Assembly: GCF_001456935.1 (NCBI RefSeq)
Contig: NZ_KQ758485.1
Coordinates: 358,944-422,943, forward strand
Reading direction: 5' to 3'
Source of the DNA: [Bacillus] enclensis
Lineage (GTDB): Bacteria; Bacillota; Bacilli; Bacillales; Bacillaceae_B
DNA: 64,000 bases
Below the pieces are notes generated by a model that saw nothing but the letters and a program-made list of their open reading frames with translations, searched no databases and had not been told where the DNA came from. Both the position numbers and the translations under genes were made by a program. Below, in pieces: positions 35,503 through 47,160 of this stretch; position 1 is the first letter of the stretch, and every line of letters begins with the position of its first letter.

Positions 35503-35612
35503 AAGGGTATCATATTTTTCATGGGCGAATTAAACATCTTTATGGGCGATAATATCATTTTAAGGGCGCAATCTCGATTTTATGGGCGAAATATCAAATA
35601 TAAGGGCGAACT
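35503..35612. repeat. 20-bp periodic array, word TATGGGCGAA
   Basis: GGGCGAA-type cores at 35505 (weak), 35523, 35544, 35564, 35584 and 35604. A second word in the same ywjG-pyrG gap, about 55 bp after the GCTCGAA array. Confidence 0.82.
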
Positions 35613-35697
35613 ACTGATTTAACGACAATATTCGACACACCCTCCTCAACAAACCTTTACACTCATGTATAGCTCCCCTCGCCGTATTCACCAACAC

Positions 35698-35736
35698 ACA
35701 AAAAAACCGCCCCCCAAACCAGGAGAGCGGCCCTAA
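35698..35736 (-). terminator. Terminator of pyrG
   Basis: On the minus strand GGCCGCTCTCC pairs with GGGGGGCGG, then seven T. Confidence 0.85.
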
Positions 35737-35745
35737 ACCTAAATA

Positions 35746-37365
<1,620 letters not shown>

Positions 37366-37577
37366 TTAATATGATTTGGTTCAAAAAAAGTAGAGGGTGT
37401 CTCCTATGTATCCTTGTCATGAAGTTATCTTGTTCAAAGAAGGAGAAGTCCATTCCTTCTAAAAAACTTCATGGTCAAAAATCTGCTAAAAGACAGCCTC
37501 TTATTTCTAAATGAATGTGAGTTGTAGGGGGAAGAGAAGTCCCGGCCGGACTGCATCCCGTGCAGGTTCCGGCCCGT

Positions 37578-37624
37578 AAAAAATAAAAAACGCCCCACTC
37601 GCCGAATGGCAAGGGGAGCGTTTG
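37578..37624 (-). terminator. pyrG leader attenuator
   Basis: On the minus strand AAACGCTCCCCTTGCC pairs with GGCGAGTGGGGCGTTT, then a T-rich run. The 5' arm holds the pyrimidine stretch CUCCCCUU that added G residues at the transcript start could cover, as in B. subtilis pyrG. It also lies downstream of rpoE and could end that transcript. Confidence 0.85.
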
Positions 37625-37654
37625 AATACTCTATCCGTCCTTTTTTAAGGAGCC

Positions 37655-37691
37655 CAAATAAAATACTACATTCCTCAAAGAAAGAAGTCAA
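37655..37691 (-). promoter_or_regulatory. pyrG promoter with GGGC start
   Basis: Minus strand TTGACT (37691-37686), 17-nt spacer, TAGTAT (37668-37663), 7 nt, then GGGCTCC beginning at 37655. GGGC starts allow repeated G addition when CTP is low. The promoter overlaps no gene and lies about 45 nt past the rpoE stop. Confidence 0.88.
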
Positions 37692-37734
37692 GCATAGAAT
37701 AGGGTGGGTTAAATCTTCCTAATTCACTGAAAAA

Positions 37735-38310
37735 TTAAAGATTTTCGTCCTCTTCTTCATCATCCGTTTCTTCTTCTTCGTCGTCTTCATCATCTAGTTC
37801 GTCGAACTCATCGATTTCCAACTCTTCTTCATCGTCATCGACATCCAGATCTTCATCGATGTCCTCATCATCGTCATCATCCGTCAGATCTTCATCATCT
37901 TCCGTGTCATCAAGATCGTCATAATCCAGATCTTCATCGAGATCCTCATCATCAAGATCATCGAACTCGTCAAGATCAAGGTCTTCTTCGACTTTCTTCT
38001 TCGCCTTTTTCTTTTTGGTAGATTTCATCGTAGGGACGGTTTCCTCTTCAATTTGATCTACCGGATACCATTCGCGAAGCCCCCAGCGGTTTTCGCCGAG
38101 CGCAATGAAACGGCCGTCGATGTTAAGGTCAGTATAAAATTGAACCATGCGGCTTTTAACCTCTGATTCAGAGATTTCAAGTAAACTCTTAATTTCGTTC
38201 AGCACTTCCTGGAACGTCACAGCCTGCTTCTTGTCTGTCATGATTTCGTGTGCCAATTCAATAAAAGATGTTTGGCGCAATTCTTCCTTCGATAACTGTT
38301 TTAGACTCAC
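37735..38310 (-). CDS. rpoE: RNA polymerase delta subunit
   Basis: Gram-positive polymerase subunit that raises specificity and recycling. The N-terminal winged-helix (HARE-HTH) domain (about 1-90, FYTDLNIDGRF and NRWGLREWYP) is followed by a Lys cluster (KKKKAKKK) and a disordered tail of about 80 residues made almost only of Asp, Glu and Leu. 191 residues from GTG 38310 (MSLKQLSKEEL); the upstream GTG sits on the AAAGGA site. Confidence 0.95.
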   Translation of the reverse strand: MSLKQLSKEELRQTSFIELAHEIMTDKKQAVTFQEVLNEIKSLLEISESEVKSRMVQFYTDLNIDGRFIALGENRWGLREWYPVDQIEEETVPTMKSTKKKKAKKKVEEDLDLDEFDDLDDEDLDEDLDYDDLDDTEDDEDLTDDDDDEDIDEDLDVDDDEEELEIDEFDELDDEDDEEEETDDEEEDENL

Positions 38311-38471
38311 GTTACGCACTTCCTTTCTCTATTTCACACTCTGCTTGGAGAGCCGTTAAAGCATTCGATAAAAAATGGCACAATCCTGCCATTATCATTT
38401 TAAGCATATTACCCATTATAAACAATTGAAGAGACTTTATGCTATCTTTATCTGGCATTTCTATCAATTTT

Positions 38472-38666
38472 TTATTTTTGTGAATTCAGAAGGCTGCTTT
38501 CCTCTTCCCTTTCCCGCTTCACATCATATCTGATCACCTTGTACGCTTCATAGAAAAAGTAGAAGGAGAGCAGAAGGAACGGGATGGCCCCAAGCCGAAA
38601 GTGGTAAAGAAGGGCAGCAGCGTAGATACCGGCCGCAATGAGCATATAGCGTATAAATGTCCTCAC
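38472..38666 (-). CDS. Small membrane protein, unknown
   Basis: A 64-residue protein with two hydrophobic segments (about 7-24 and 27-44) and a charged C-terminal tail (YDVKREREEESSLL). GTG start with only a weak GGATGTG site. No family recognised. It lies alone between rpoE and icmF; coding is plausible but not certain. Confidence 0.5.
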   Translation of the reverse strand: MRTFIRYMLIAAGIYAAALLYHFRLGAIPFLLLSFYFFYEAYKVIRYDVKREREEESSLLNSQK

Positions 38667-38812
38667 AATTTCACATCCAGTATAAGTCGTCTAAAAGTCT
38701 AATTATCCAATACCCATTATATAGCAAAACGATGCGTTCTACTATTACGATACGGTAAAGAATTGTCACTTTTCTGTATATTCAGTGTGGACAGTTTTAT
38801 TGGATTTTAAAC
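38667..38812. other. Intergenic stretch without recognised feature
   Basis: AT-rich, no open frame of note. The similar stretch 39056-39303 past copy A9 is also empty. Confidence 0.4.
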
Positions 38813-38862
38813 CACGCAGTTGGTTTCCGTGGAAGACTTCGCTTTCCGCCGGTGACCCGTCA
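38813..38862. repeat. Family A half copy, A8
   Basis: Left arm only (GGTTTCCGTGGAAGACTTCG, then CTTTCCGCCGGTGACCCGT); the right arm is missing. Confidence 0.8.
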
Positions 38863-38923
38863 GGTAATCTTAAAAATCAAGAAGCTCCTTCTAGCCTTCT
38901 TAACTCAGTTTGATTCCATGCAT

Positions 38924-39055
38924 CACGCTAATGATTTCCGTGCAAAACTTCGCTTTCCGCGGGCGGTTGGTGAGCCTCCTCGGCTTCGCCTGCGGGGTCT
39001 CACCTAACACGCTTTTCCCGCAGGAGTCTACGTTTTGCACTACAATCAACCGCTG
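38924..39055. repeat. Family A palindromic repeat, copy A9
   Basis: Arms GTGCAAAAC and GTTTTGCAC; inner GGTTGGTGAG and CTCACCTAAC, a paired change not seen in other copies. Confidence 0.9.
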
Positions 39056-39304
39056 TAACCGGTTTTGAATATGAATAAGTTTACACAACTTAAGCCTAAA
39101 TAAATGGACTGTAATTTATTCTAGTTTGTCTTGATCCTTCTTTTCTTGATGGAACAGAGGGTAAGAACACGGTACGAAGATAAAATCTATACTTTGGTTA
39201 GTATCCGTTTCACGTATTACCTTCCCGTCCTAGACATCGATATGTAAAAATGACGATAGTTTTACAGTCAATTACTTTCCTGTCTGGGGTCTTGCATTAA
39301 AAAA

Positions 39305-39347
39305 TGAAGAAAAGACTGCCGTCCAAAACGACAGCAGTCTTCTCTTT
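39305..39347 (-). terminator. Terminator of icmF
   Basis: On the minus strand AGACTGCTGTCG pairs with GACGGCAGTCT, then TTTTCTTC; 6 nt past the stop. Confidence 0.85.
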
Positions 39348-39352
39348 TTCTA

Positions 39353-42300
39353 TTACATATTCCGGCGGTATTGGCCTCCGACTTCGTACAGGGCTCTTGT
39401 GATCTGCCCGAGGCTTGCGATTTTGACGGTTTCCATCAGTTCTTCGAAGATGTTGCCTCCGTCTACTGCCGCTTTTTTCAGACGCTGAAGTGCTTCATCG
39501 ATATCACTTTCGTTTCTCGCCTGGAAGTCGCGCAGGTTCTTGATTTGTGTTTCTTTTTCTTCCTTCGTCGCACGCGCCAGTTCCATGCTGTCCATCTGTT
39601 CCTCTGATGGAGGATTCGGGTTCAGATACGTGTTCACGCCGACAATCGGAAGTTCGCCGTTATGTTTCTTCATTTCATAGTACATTGATTCTTCCTGGAT
39701 CTTGCCGCGCTGATACTGGGTTTCCATGGAACCGAGCACACCGCCGCGGTCATTCAGGCGGTCAAACTCAGTGAGCACCATTTCTTCAACGAGATCCGTC
39801 AATTCTTCCACGATGAAAGACCCTTGAAGCGGATTTTCATTTTTAGAAAGACCGTGTTCTTTCGTGATGATCATCTGAATCGCCATCGCACGGCGGACGG
39901 ATTCTTCCGTCGGCGTCGTGATCGCTTCATCATAGGCATTCGTGTGAAGCGAGTTACAGTTATCCTGAAGGGCCATCAGTGCCTGAAGCGTTGTACGAAT
40001 ATCGTTGAAATCGATCTCCTGCGCATGCAGCGAGCGGCCGGACGTCTGGATGTGATACTTCAGCTTCTGGCTGCGCTCATCCGCACCGTACTTATCCCTC
40101 ATGACCGTCGACCAGATTCGGCGGGCAACGCGGCCGATCACCGTATATTCAGGATCGAGTCCGTTCGAGAAGAAGAACGACAGGTTCGGCGCGAACTTAT
40201 TGATATCCATTCCGCGGCTCAAATAGTACTCGACGTAAGTGAAGCCGTTGGCGAGCGTGAACGCAAGCTGCGAAATCGGATTGGCTCCCGCTTCCGCGAT
40301 GTGGTAGCCGGAAATCGAGACAGAATAGTAGTTTCTCACTTTATGATCGATGAAGTACTGCTGGATATCACCCATCATGCGAAGCGCGAACTCAGTCGAG
40401 AAGATGCATGTGTTCTGGCCCTGATCTTCTTTTAAAATATCGGCCTGAACCGTTCCGCGGACAACCTGGAGCGTCTGTTCCTTCACTTCTACATACTCTT
40501 CGACTGTCAGCACGCGGCCAAGCTCTTCTTCCTTGGCGCGGATCTGCTGGTCGATCGCCGTGTTCATGTACATCGCAAGGATGATCGGTGCCGGACCGTT
40601 GATCGTCATCGACACGGATGTTGAAGGCGCACATAGATCGAAGCCTGCATACAGCTTCTTCATGTCATCAAGCGTACAGATGCTGACGCCGCTCTCGCCG
40701 ACTTTTCCGTAGATGTCCGGACGGTAATCAGGATCTTCACCATACAGTGTAACAGAGTCGAACGCCGTACTCAGGCGCTTCGCATCATCGTCCTTCGACA
40801 GGTAATGGAAACGGCGGTTCGTACGTTCCGGAGTCCCTTCGCCTGCGAACTGGCGCTTCGGATCTTCCCCTTTTCGTTTAAAAGGAAACACGCCGGCCGT
40901 ATACGGGAATGAACCCGGTACGTTTTCCCTGTAGACCCATTTCAGGATCTCCCCGTAATCCTTGTACTTAGGCAGGGCCACTTTAGGAATATTCAGCCCC
41001 GACAAACTCTTTGTAGTAAGCTCGGTGACGATTTCCTTGTCGCGGATCTTCGTGACGAACTGGTCCTTGCTGTACGTATCCTTGAGGTTTTCCCATTTAG
41101 CCAAAATATCCTTGGATTCCGCTGTCAGCTTGTTTTCCACTTCTTCTTTCAACGTGTTGAGTGAAGTAAGGACTTCATCGTTCTGTTCTCTTTCACTAAG
41201 TGCTTCCATCGCACCTTCGAGCTGGAATAGGCGGCGTGCAAGATTCACTTGCTCTTCCGCTTTTTTATGATAATTGCGGACGGTCTCCGCGATTTCCCTT
41301 AAATAATAGCGACGGTTGTTCGGAATGATCACGTTCTGTTTTTCAACATCGACGTTTTTCCCAAAGCTTGTTTTCCAATCAAGCTTCATCTTTTCATTCA
41401 CTGTTTCCACGATCGCCGCGAATAGCGCATTCGTTCCCGGGTCATTGAACTGGCTTGCAATCGTGCCGTACACCGGCATCTCATCAAGGTCTTTATCGAA
41501 CAGCATGTGGCTGCGCTGATACTGCTTCTGGACCTGACGGCGTGCGTCTTCTGAACCTTTGCGCTCGAATTTGTTGATGACGATCAGGTCGGCAAAATCG
41601 ATCATATCGATCTTTTCAAGCTGTGATGGCGCACCGAATTCACTCGTCATCACATACATGGACATGTCACAGATTTCAGCAATCTCTGCATCCCCCTGCC
41701 CGATTCCGCTCGTCTCGACGACAACGAGATCGTAACCGGCCGCTTTCACAACATTGATCGCATCCTTGATCGCTAACGACAGCTCCGTTTTCGAGCCGCG
41801 CGTAGCAAGGCTGCGCATGTAGACGCGCGGATTGAAGATCGCATTCATGCGGATACGGTCACCTAGCAGCGCGCCGCCCGTCTTCTGCTTCGTCGGATCG
41901 ATTGATAGAATCGCAATCTTTTTCTCTGGAAGCTCGTTGATGAAGCGGCGGATCAGTTCATCTGTCAGTGAACTTTTCCCTGCGCCCCCGGTTCCGGTGA
42001 TCCCGAGTACCGGCACCTTTTTCGCAAGAGTCTTAATCTCAGAGAAAACCGTCTGTGCTGTCGCGGCCACCTCTTCATTCGCCCCAACCTGATACTCAGC
42101 TAGTGAGATCAGCTTCGAAACGGCATTCACGTCGCCACTCGAAAGCTTTTCAACTTCCGAGTTGACGCTGTCTTTGATCGTCGGGAAGTCGCATTCCTCG
42201 ATCATCTGGTTGATCATCCCCTGCAGACCGTGCTGACGGCCGTCTTCCGGCGAGAAGATGCGGGCGATCCCGTATTCATGAAGCTCCTTGATTTCGCGCG

Positions 42301-42619
42301 GGATGATGACCCCGCCGCCCCCGCCGTAAATGCGGATATGGGAAGCCCCTCTTTCGTTCAGCAGATCATACATGTATTTAAAATATTCGACGTGTCCGCC
42401 CTGATAGGAGGAAATCGCAATCCCCTGTACGTCTTCCTGGATCGCAGCGTTCACAACTTCTTCCACGGAGCGGTTATGACCTAAGTGAATGACCTCTGAA
42501 CCGCTCGCCTGGATAATCCGTCTCATTATGTTGATCGATGCATCATGTCCGTCGAATAGGCTCGACGCCGTCACGAATCGGACATGGTGCTTTGGTTTGT
42601 ATACTTCAACCGTGCTCAT
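39353..42619 (-). CDS. icmF: Fused isobutyryl-CoA mutase IcmF
   Basis: Adenosylcobalamin enzyme that interconverts isobutyryl-CoA and n-butyryl-CoA, with its G-protein chaperone built in. The 1088-residue chain has an N-terminal B12-binding domain (FDGHDASI with the cobalt-ligating His, SSYQGGH; about 1-140), a MeaB-like GTPase (GTGGAGKSS near 210, [25 protein letters not shown]) and the mutase barrel (about 550-1088, [29 protein letters not shown]). All key motifs are present. It overlaps tetR by 4 nt. No cobalamin riboswitch was seen upstream. Confidence 0.95.
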   Translation of the reverse strand: MSTVEVYKPKHHVRFVTASSLFDGHDASINIMRRIIQASGSEVIHLGHNRSVEEVVNAAIQEDVQGIAISSYQGGHVEYFKYMYDLLNERGASHIRIYGGGGGVIIPREIKELHEYGIARIFSPEDGRQHGLQGMINQMIEECDFPTIKDSVNSEVEKLSSGDVNAVSKLISLAEYQVGANEEVAATAQTVFSEIKTLAKKVPVLGITGTGGAGKSSLTDELIRRFINELPEKKIAILSIDPTKQKTGGALLGDRIRMNAIFNPRVYMRSLATRGSKTELSLAIKDAINVVKAAGYDLVVVETSGIGQGDAEIAEICDMSMYVMTSEFGAPSQLEKIDMIDFADLIVINKFERKGSEDARRQVQKQYQRSHMLFDKDLDEMPVYGTIASQFNDPGTNALFAAIVETVNEKMKLDWKTSFGKNVDVEKQNVIIPNNRRYYLREIAETVRNYHKKAEEQVNLARRLFQLEGAMEALSEREQNDEVLTSLNTLKEEVENKLTAESKDILAKWENLKDTYSKDQFVTKIRDKEIVTELTTKSLSGLNIPKVALPKYKDYGEILKWVYRENVPGSFPYTAGVFPFKRKGEDPKRQFAGEGTPERTNRRFHYLSKDDDAKRLSTAFDSVTLYGEDPDYRPDIYGKVGESGVSICTLDDMKKLYAGFDLCAPSTSVSMTINGPAPIILAMYMNTAIDQQIRAKEEELGRVLTVEEYVEVKEQTLQVVRGTVQADILKEDQGQNTCIFSTEFALRMMGDIQQYFIDHKVRNYYSVSISGYHIAEAGANPISQLAFTLANGFTYVEYYLSRGMDINKFAPNLSFFFSNGLDPEYTVIGRVARRIWSTVMRDKYGADERSQKLKYHIQTSGRSLHAQEIDFNDIRTTLQALMALQDNCNSLHTNAYDEAITTPTEESVRRAMAIQMIITKEHGLSKNENPLQGSFIVEELTDLVEEMVLTEFDRLNDRGGVLGSMETQYQRGKIQEESMYYEMKKHNGELPIVGVNTYLNPNPPSEEQMDSMELARATKEEKETQIKNLRDFQARNESDIDEALQRLKKAAVDGGNIFEELMETVKIASLGQITRALYEVGGQYRRNM

Positions 42620-43269
42620 ACTACTCCCCCTGTTCTCCTTTGTTTTTCAAAACCCGTGATTCCTGAAAAAAGCAGTTCGACCTGCAGATCGATGTATTCC
42701 TGGAGCGAATACCTCTTCTGAAGCGCCCAGCGGCGGAATCCCCACATCTGCCCCTGGACGAATACATTCTGCGCGAGCATGTGGATCTGGTGCTCATCAA
42801 GTTCGAGCTCCCCCGTCTCGACACAGCGCACGATCAGCTTCTCGACCATCGCGACCATTTCAAGCTCTTTCCGGAGGACGTAAGGCAAAGCGTCCTTCGA
42901 AAGCGACTTCGCCTCCTGATACATGACGAGGACCTCGTCCTGCATCCTGTCCATCACCTGAAAATAATGGGCGATGCCGACCTTCAAGCCGTCAACCGTC
43001 CCCTCATCCGTATCCAGCTCCTCAAGTTCCAGCCGAACCTGTTCATAAATGCTGTCACAGACCAGATACAATACATCTTCCTTTGTCCGTATATACTCAT
43101 AAAGCGTGCCGATGCTGAACCCGGCGGCCTTGGCAATCTCCCTTGTCGTGGTGCGGTGAAACCCCTTCTGTTTAAAAAGAGAGACGGCTCCCCGGATCAT
43201 CTGATCGCGCCTTTTCTCCACCAAACGTTCATCTTTGACAGAAGCATGCACTTCCCTTTTGTTCTCCAC
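42616..43269 (-). CDS. TetR-family regulator of the acyl-CoA genes
   Basis: Predicted repressor. The 217-residue protein has an N-terminal TetR helix-turn-helix ([20 protein letters not shown], about 40-59) and a helical ligand domain. Its stop overlaps the icmF start, so it is co-expressed with the mutase. It resembles FadR-like regulators of acyl-CoA catabolism; acyl-CoA as inducer is inference from context. Confidence 0.9.
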   Translation of the reverse strand: MENKREVHASVKDERLVEKRRDQMIRGAVSLFKQKGFHRTTTREIAKAAGFSIGTLYEYIRTKEDVLYLVCDSIYEQVRLELEELDTDEGTVDGLKVGIAHYFQVMDRMQDEVLVMYQEAKSLSKDALPYVLRKELEMVAMVEKLIVRCVETGELELDEHQIHMLAQNVFVQGQMWGFRRWALQKRYSLQEYIDLQVELLFSGITGFEKQRRTGGVV

Positions 43270-43391
43270 TTCTACCGACCGCCTTTATTTCATTCTCCCA
43301 TTGTCCCTGTTGTTCTCCGCCTGCTTCATCCCCCAACGAGTCAGGCGGATATATATGGTAAACATACCCCTTTAAACCTTTTACCGCTTTC

Positions 43392-44531
43392 TTACTTCGT
43401 TACCATCCTTGAAATGACAAGGCGCTGGATTTCCTGCGTTCCTTCATAGATCTGAGTGATCTTCGCATCACGCATATAGCGCTCGACAGGATAATCCTTC
43501 GTGTAGCCGTAACCGCCGAAGATCTGGACTGCTTCTGTCGTCACCTTCATCGCCGTATCCCCGGCCATCAGTTTCGACATCGCCGATTCTTTGCCGTATG
43601 GAAGTCCTTCAGACTCAAGCCAAGCCGCCTGATAGGTTAATAGACGGGAAGCTTCGATGGATGTCGCCATGTCTGCAATTTTAAAAGAAATACCCTGGTT
43701 CGCAGCGATCGGCTTCCCGAACTGCTCACGTTCCTTCGCATAGTCGACCGACGCATCAAGCGCACCCTGAGCGATCCCGACAGCCTGTGCAGCAATCCCG
43801 TTACGTCCGCCGTCAAGCGTCATCATTGCAATCTTGAAGCCTTCCCCTTCTTTCCCGAGAAGATTTTCCTTCGGCACCTTGCACTCTTCGAACACGATTT
43901 CAGTCGTTGGAGATGAACGGATGCCGAGCTTTTTCTCTTTTTTACCGACAGAGAATCCTTCGAAGTCCTTCTCCACAATGAAAGCACTCGTTCCGCGCTG
44001 GCGCGACGATGGATCCGTCAATGCAAATACGATGTACGTATCTGCGATTCCGCCGTTTGTGATGAAAATTTTAGATCCGTTTAAAACGTAGTGATCTCCT
44101 TCAAGGCGCGCAGTCGTTTTCATGCCGCCTGCATCGGAACCCGAACCCGGCTCAGTCAAGCCGTACGCACCGATTTTCTCACCCTGTGCCATCGGACGGA
44201 GATACTTCTGCTTCTGCTCTTCCGTACCGAATTTGTATACCGGCCAGCCTGCCAGTGAAGTGTGGGCGGATAACGTTACACCCGTAGAAGCACACACTCT
44301 TGAAAGCTCCTCGACTGCGATACAGTAAGCAAGATAGTCGCTTCCGATCCCGCCGTACTCTTCCGGCCAAGGAATACCGGTCAAGCCGAGCTCCGCCATT
44401 TTTTTGAAGATATCCATATCGAAGCGTTCTTCCTCGTCGCGTTCCGCGGCAGTAGGAGCAACCTCGTTGCGCGCAAAATCGCGCACCATCTTGCGAATCA
44501 TTTCATGTTCTTCAGATAATGTAAATTTCAT
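43392..44531 (-). CDS. acdA: Acyl-CoA dehydrogenase (AcdA-like)
   Basis: FAD enzyme that oxidises short-chain acyl-CoA to enoyl-CoA. From ATG 44531 (GGGAG 8 nt upstream) it has 379 residues, the size I recall for B. subtilis AcdA. Motifs: [29 protein letters not shown], the C-terminal [21 protein letters not shown] and the catalytic Glu region [11 protein letters not shown]. It sits upstream of tetR-icmF and could take the butyryl-CoA made by IcmF. Confidence 0.93.
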   Translation of the reverse strand: MKFTLSEEHEMIRKMVRDFARNEVAPTAAERDEEERFDMDIFKKMAELGLTGIPWPEEYGGIGSDYLAYCIAVEELSRVCASTGVTLSAHTSLAGWPVYKFGTEEQKQKYLRPMAQGEKIGAYGLTEPGSGSDAGGMKTTARLEGDHYVLNGSKIFITNGGIADTYIVFALTDPSSRQRGTSAFIVEKDFEGFSVGKKEKKLGIRSSPTTEIVFEECKVPKENLLGKEGEGFKIAMMTLDGGRNGIAAQAVGIAQGALDASVDYAKEREQFGKPIAANQGISFKIADMATSIEASRLLTYQAAWLESEGLPYGKESAMSKLMAGDTAMKVTTEAVQIFGGYGYTKDYPVERYMRDAKITQIYEGTQEIQRLVISRMVTK

Positions 44532-44578
44532 GATTTTTTCTCCCATCTTTGTTGGAATCTATTTTGGACAGATTAACC

Positions 44579-44834
44579 ACCGCTTATGGTTTCCGTGCAA
44601 GACTTCGCTTTCCGCGGGTGACCCGTGAGCCTCCTCGGCTTCGCCTCCGGGAAGAAAAGCAGAGGGGCTTTGTTCAGAGGGGGGTGGCATAAGGCGAAAC
44701 GGCCACGAAGGCGTTCTTTGCCTTCTTGGACGGTTTGACTTATGACATGTGCCTCTAAGCCCCGGAGCTGGACACGTCTCACATTGGCCACTTCTCCCGC
44801 AGGAGTCTTCGTCTTGCACTCCAACCAACGCTGG
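44579..44834. repeat. Family A copy A10, interrupted by a B copy
   Basis: Arms GTGCAAGAC and GTCTTGCAC. After CCTCCGGG (ends 44651) the A sequence breaks and resumes at 44776 with GTCTCACATTGG, exactly as in uninterrupted copies; the 124 bp between are B5. Confidence 0.93.
44652..44775 (+). repeat. Family B copy B5, nested in A10
   Basis: 124-bp B element with arms GGGGCTT and AAGCCCC; no target duplication visible. Confidence 0.92.
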
Positions 44835-44888
44835 AACTGCCCAACTTACAAGCTCAAGCTTCATCCATTCAATTTCCTTTAAAACCTC

Positions 44889-46025
44889 TTAAACCAATAA
44901 GTTTTTCCCTATGACCATTCTCTGAATCTCGCTGGTGCCTTCGTAGATTTCGGTCACTTTTGCATCGCGGAATAGTCTCTCTACTGGATATTCCTTCGTG
45001 TAGCCGTAGCCTCCGTATACCTGGATGGCTTCGGTTGTGACGTCGACGGCTGTTTTTGAGGCGAAGAGTTTGGCCATGGAGGCTTCTTTTCCGCAGGAGA
45101 TGCCCTGCCCGCGGAGGTCAGCCGCTCTGTAGACCAAAAGCTTTGCCCCTTCGACCGCGGTTGCCATGTCGGCGAGCTTGAATCCGATACCCTGCTGGGC
45201 GGCGATCGGTTTGCCGAACTGGACGCGTTCTTTTGCATAAGCCGTTGCGTAATCGAACGCTCCTTCAGCGATCCCCAGGGCCTGTGCTGCGATTCCGATG
45301 CGGCCGACATCCAGGTTCGCCATCGCGATCTTGAAGCCTTCCCCTTCCTCGCCAAGGAGGTTTTCAACAGGCACTTTCATATCTTCAAATGTCAGCTGTA
45401 CAGTTCTTGAACCGTGCAGCCCCATTTTGTGTTCGTCTTTCCCGATGATCAGGCCGGGTGTACCTTTTTCGACGATGAACGCCGATACCCCGCGGCTTCC
45501 CTTCGTCTGATCGGTTACGGCGAACACGATATATGTATCCGCCTCGCCCCCGTTCGTGATGAAAACCTTCGAACCGTTCAGGATATAGTGATCGCCGCGT
45601 TTTTCCGCTTTTGACTTCAAGCTCTTCGCGTCCGACCCCGCACTCGGTTCCGTCAGACAGAATGCCCCTAAATATTCACCTGAAGCAAGCTTCGGAAGGT
45701 ACTTCTGCTTCTGTTCCTCATTTCCAAAGTAGAGGATCGGATTCGTCCCGACCGAAGTGTGGACGGACAGGATCACCCCGATGGTGGCGCTTACTTTTGA
45801 CAGCTCGTGAATCGCTATGATGTAGGATGTGAAATCCATCTCTGAGCCGCCGTACTTTTCAGGGATCGTGATCCCCATCAGGCCAATCTCTGCCATTTTA
45901 TTTAAAATCTCCCGTGGAAAATGCCCCTCTTCCATTTTCTCAACGAAAGGCTGTATCTCTGTTTCTGCAAAATCGCGCACCATCTTGCGCATCATCTGCT
46001 GTTCTTCCGTGAATCGTAAATTCAT
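44889..46025 (-). CDS. Acyl-CoA dehydrogenase, second paralogue
   Basis: FAD acyl-CoA dehydrogenase of 378 residues (ATG 46025, GGGAGGGG upstream; an open frame runs further into repeat A11 and is not used). Motifs: [51 protein letters not shown] and EIYEGTSEIQRMV. It is clearly related to AcdA next door, so either a duplication with a different chain-length preference or an MmgC-like enzyme. Confidence 0.92.
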   Translation of the reverse strand: MNLRFTEEQQMMRKMVRDFAETEIQPFVEKMEEGHFPREILNKMAEIGLMGITIPEKYGGSEMDFTSYIIAIHELSKVSATIGVILSVHTSVGTNPILYFGNEEQKQKYLPKLASGEYLGAFCLTEPSAGSDAKSLKSKAEKRGDHYILNGSKVFITNGGEADTYIVFAVTDQTKGSRGVSAFIVEKGTPGLIIGKDEHKMGLHGSRTVQLTFEDMKVPVENLLGEEGEGFKIAMANLDVGRIGIAAQALGIAEGAFDYATAYAKERVQFGKPIAAQQGIGFKLADMATAVEGAKLLVYRAADLRGQGISCGKEASMAKLFASKTAVDVTTEAIQVYGGYGYTKEYPVERLFRDAKVTEIYEGTSEIQRMVIGKNLLV

Positions 46026-46089
46026 GATTGTCCCCTCCCGGATGTTCGCATGCACTACAAGGATCTTTCTCATGGCCCTTTCAACAAGG

Positions 46090-46227
46090 CCGTTGATTTC
46101 CGCTGCAGGCATTTGCTTTCCGCGGGGAGGAAGTCGAGCCTCCTCGGCGTCCCGCCTGCGGGGTCTCGACTTTTCCTCTTTATCCCGTCGGAGTCAAATG
46201 CCTTCCGCTTCAATCAACTTAGTGGTA
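46090..46227. repeat. Family A diverged copy, A11
   Basis: The most diverged full copy: AGGCATTTG and CAAATGCCT in the outer arms, AGGAAGTCGAG and CTCGACTTTTCCT inside. Both arms have changed together; the cores CTTTCCGCGGG and GATTTCCG remain. Confidence 0.9.
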
Positions 46228-46270
46228 ATATCATCAATCGGCTTTAACGAAATCCTTATGCGACATCCAC

Positions 46271-47122
46271 TTATTCGTAAGAGTAAAATCCTCTTCCTGT
46301 CTTTTTACCTAGCCAGCCTGCTTTGACATATTTTCTGAGCAGCGGGCATGGACGGTATTTGTCGTCCCCGAAGCCTTCGTGGAGTGTTTCCATGATGTAC
46401 AGGCAAGTGTCGAGTCCGATAAAGTCGGCTAGCGTCAGCGGCCCCATCGGATGATTCATGCCGAGCTTCATCACCTCGTCGATCGCTTCCTTGCTTGCCA
46501 CCCCTTCATACAGCGTGTAGACCGCTTCGTTGATCATCGGCATCAGGATACGGTTTGAAACGAACCCCGGAAAGTCTTCCACTTCTACCGGCACTTTGCT
46601 CAGTGACTTCGTCATATCCTCGATCGCCTGATACACCTCATCCGTCGTCGCAAGCCCGCGGATGATCTCAACAAGCTTCATCACCGGTACCGGGTTCATG
46701 AAGTGCATCCCGATCACCTGTTGGGGACGATTCGTCGCCGCTGCAATCTCCGTTATCGGGAGTGAAGAAGTATTGGTCGCAAGGATCGCATGCTCGGGAG
46801 CAATTTCATCAAGCTGAGCGAAGATTTTTGTTTTGATCTCCATATTCTCAACTGCTGCTTCGATCACGATATCCACGCCTTTGGCATCGTTGAGATCCGT
46901 GGAAGCCGTCAGCCTGTTCAGCGCTGCCGCTTTCTCGTCTTCACTCATACGGCCTTTGTCCACCGAACGGAAAAGGTTTTTTGTGATGACGCCGATCCCT
47001 TTTTGGACGAATTCTTCTTTGAGGTCGTTCAGGAAAACGTCAAATCCTGCCTGCGCACATACCTGGGCAATCCCCGAGCCCATTTGACCGGCTCCGATGA
47101 CCATGACTTTTTTTATGTTCAT
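46271..47122 (-). CDS. mmgB: 3-hydroxybutyryl-CoA dehydrogenase
   Basis: NAD enzyme oxidising 3-hydroxyacyl-CoA to 3-oxoacyl-CoA. The 283-residue protein has the Rossmann start MVIGAGQMGSGIAQ, the ATNTSSLPIT segment, catalytic HFMNPVPVMKLVE, and a helical C-terminal dimer domain ending KTGRGFYSYE. It would act after enoyl-CoA hydration; no crotonase gene is present in this block. MmgB/Hbd assignment is by family. Confidence 0.93.
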   Translation of the reverse strand: MNIKKVMVIGAGQMGSGIAQVCAQAGFDVFLNDLKEEFVQKGIGVITKNLFRSVDKGRMSEDEKAAALNRLTASTDLNDAKGVDIVIEAAVENMEIKTKIFAQLDEIAPEHAILATNTSSLPITEIAAATNRPQQVIGMHFMNPVPVMKLVEIIRGLATTDEVYQAIEDMTKSLSKVPVEVEDFPGFVSNRILMPMINEAVYTLYEGVASKEAIDEVMKLGMNHPMGPLTLADFIGLDTCLYIMETLHEGFGDDKYRPCPLLRKYVKAGWLGKKTGRGFYSYE

Positions 47123-47160
47123 TTTGTTTCTCCCCTTTGTTTGAAAAATGGTCTCTCTAT

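Noticed and set aside
39824..40435. 203-residue plus-strand open frame opposite icmF
   Set aside because: Shadow frame in a high-G+C coding stretch with no start signal.
38667..42700. Cobalamin riboswitch for icmF
   Set aside because: No B12-box-like sequence was seen upstream of icmF or tetR.
44559..44864. Open frames running through the nested A10-B5 repeats
   Set aside because: They exist only because the palindromes lack stops in some frames; the same translated peptide recurs at other repeat copies and has no protein family.
46025..46112. Longer N-terminus for the second acyl-CoA dehydrogenase
   Set aside because: The extra 29 codons run back into repeat A11; GGGAGGGG before ATG 46025 and family length support the shorter form.
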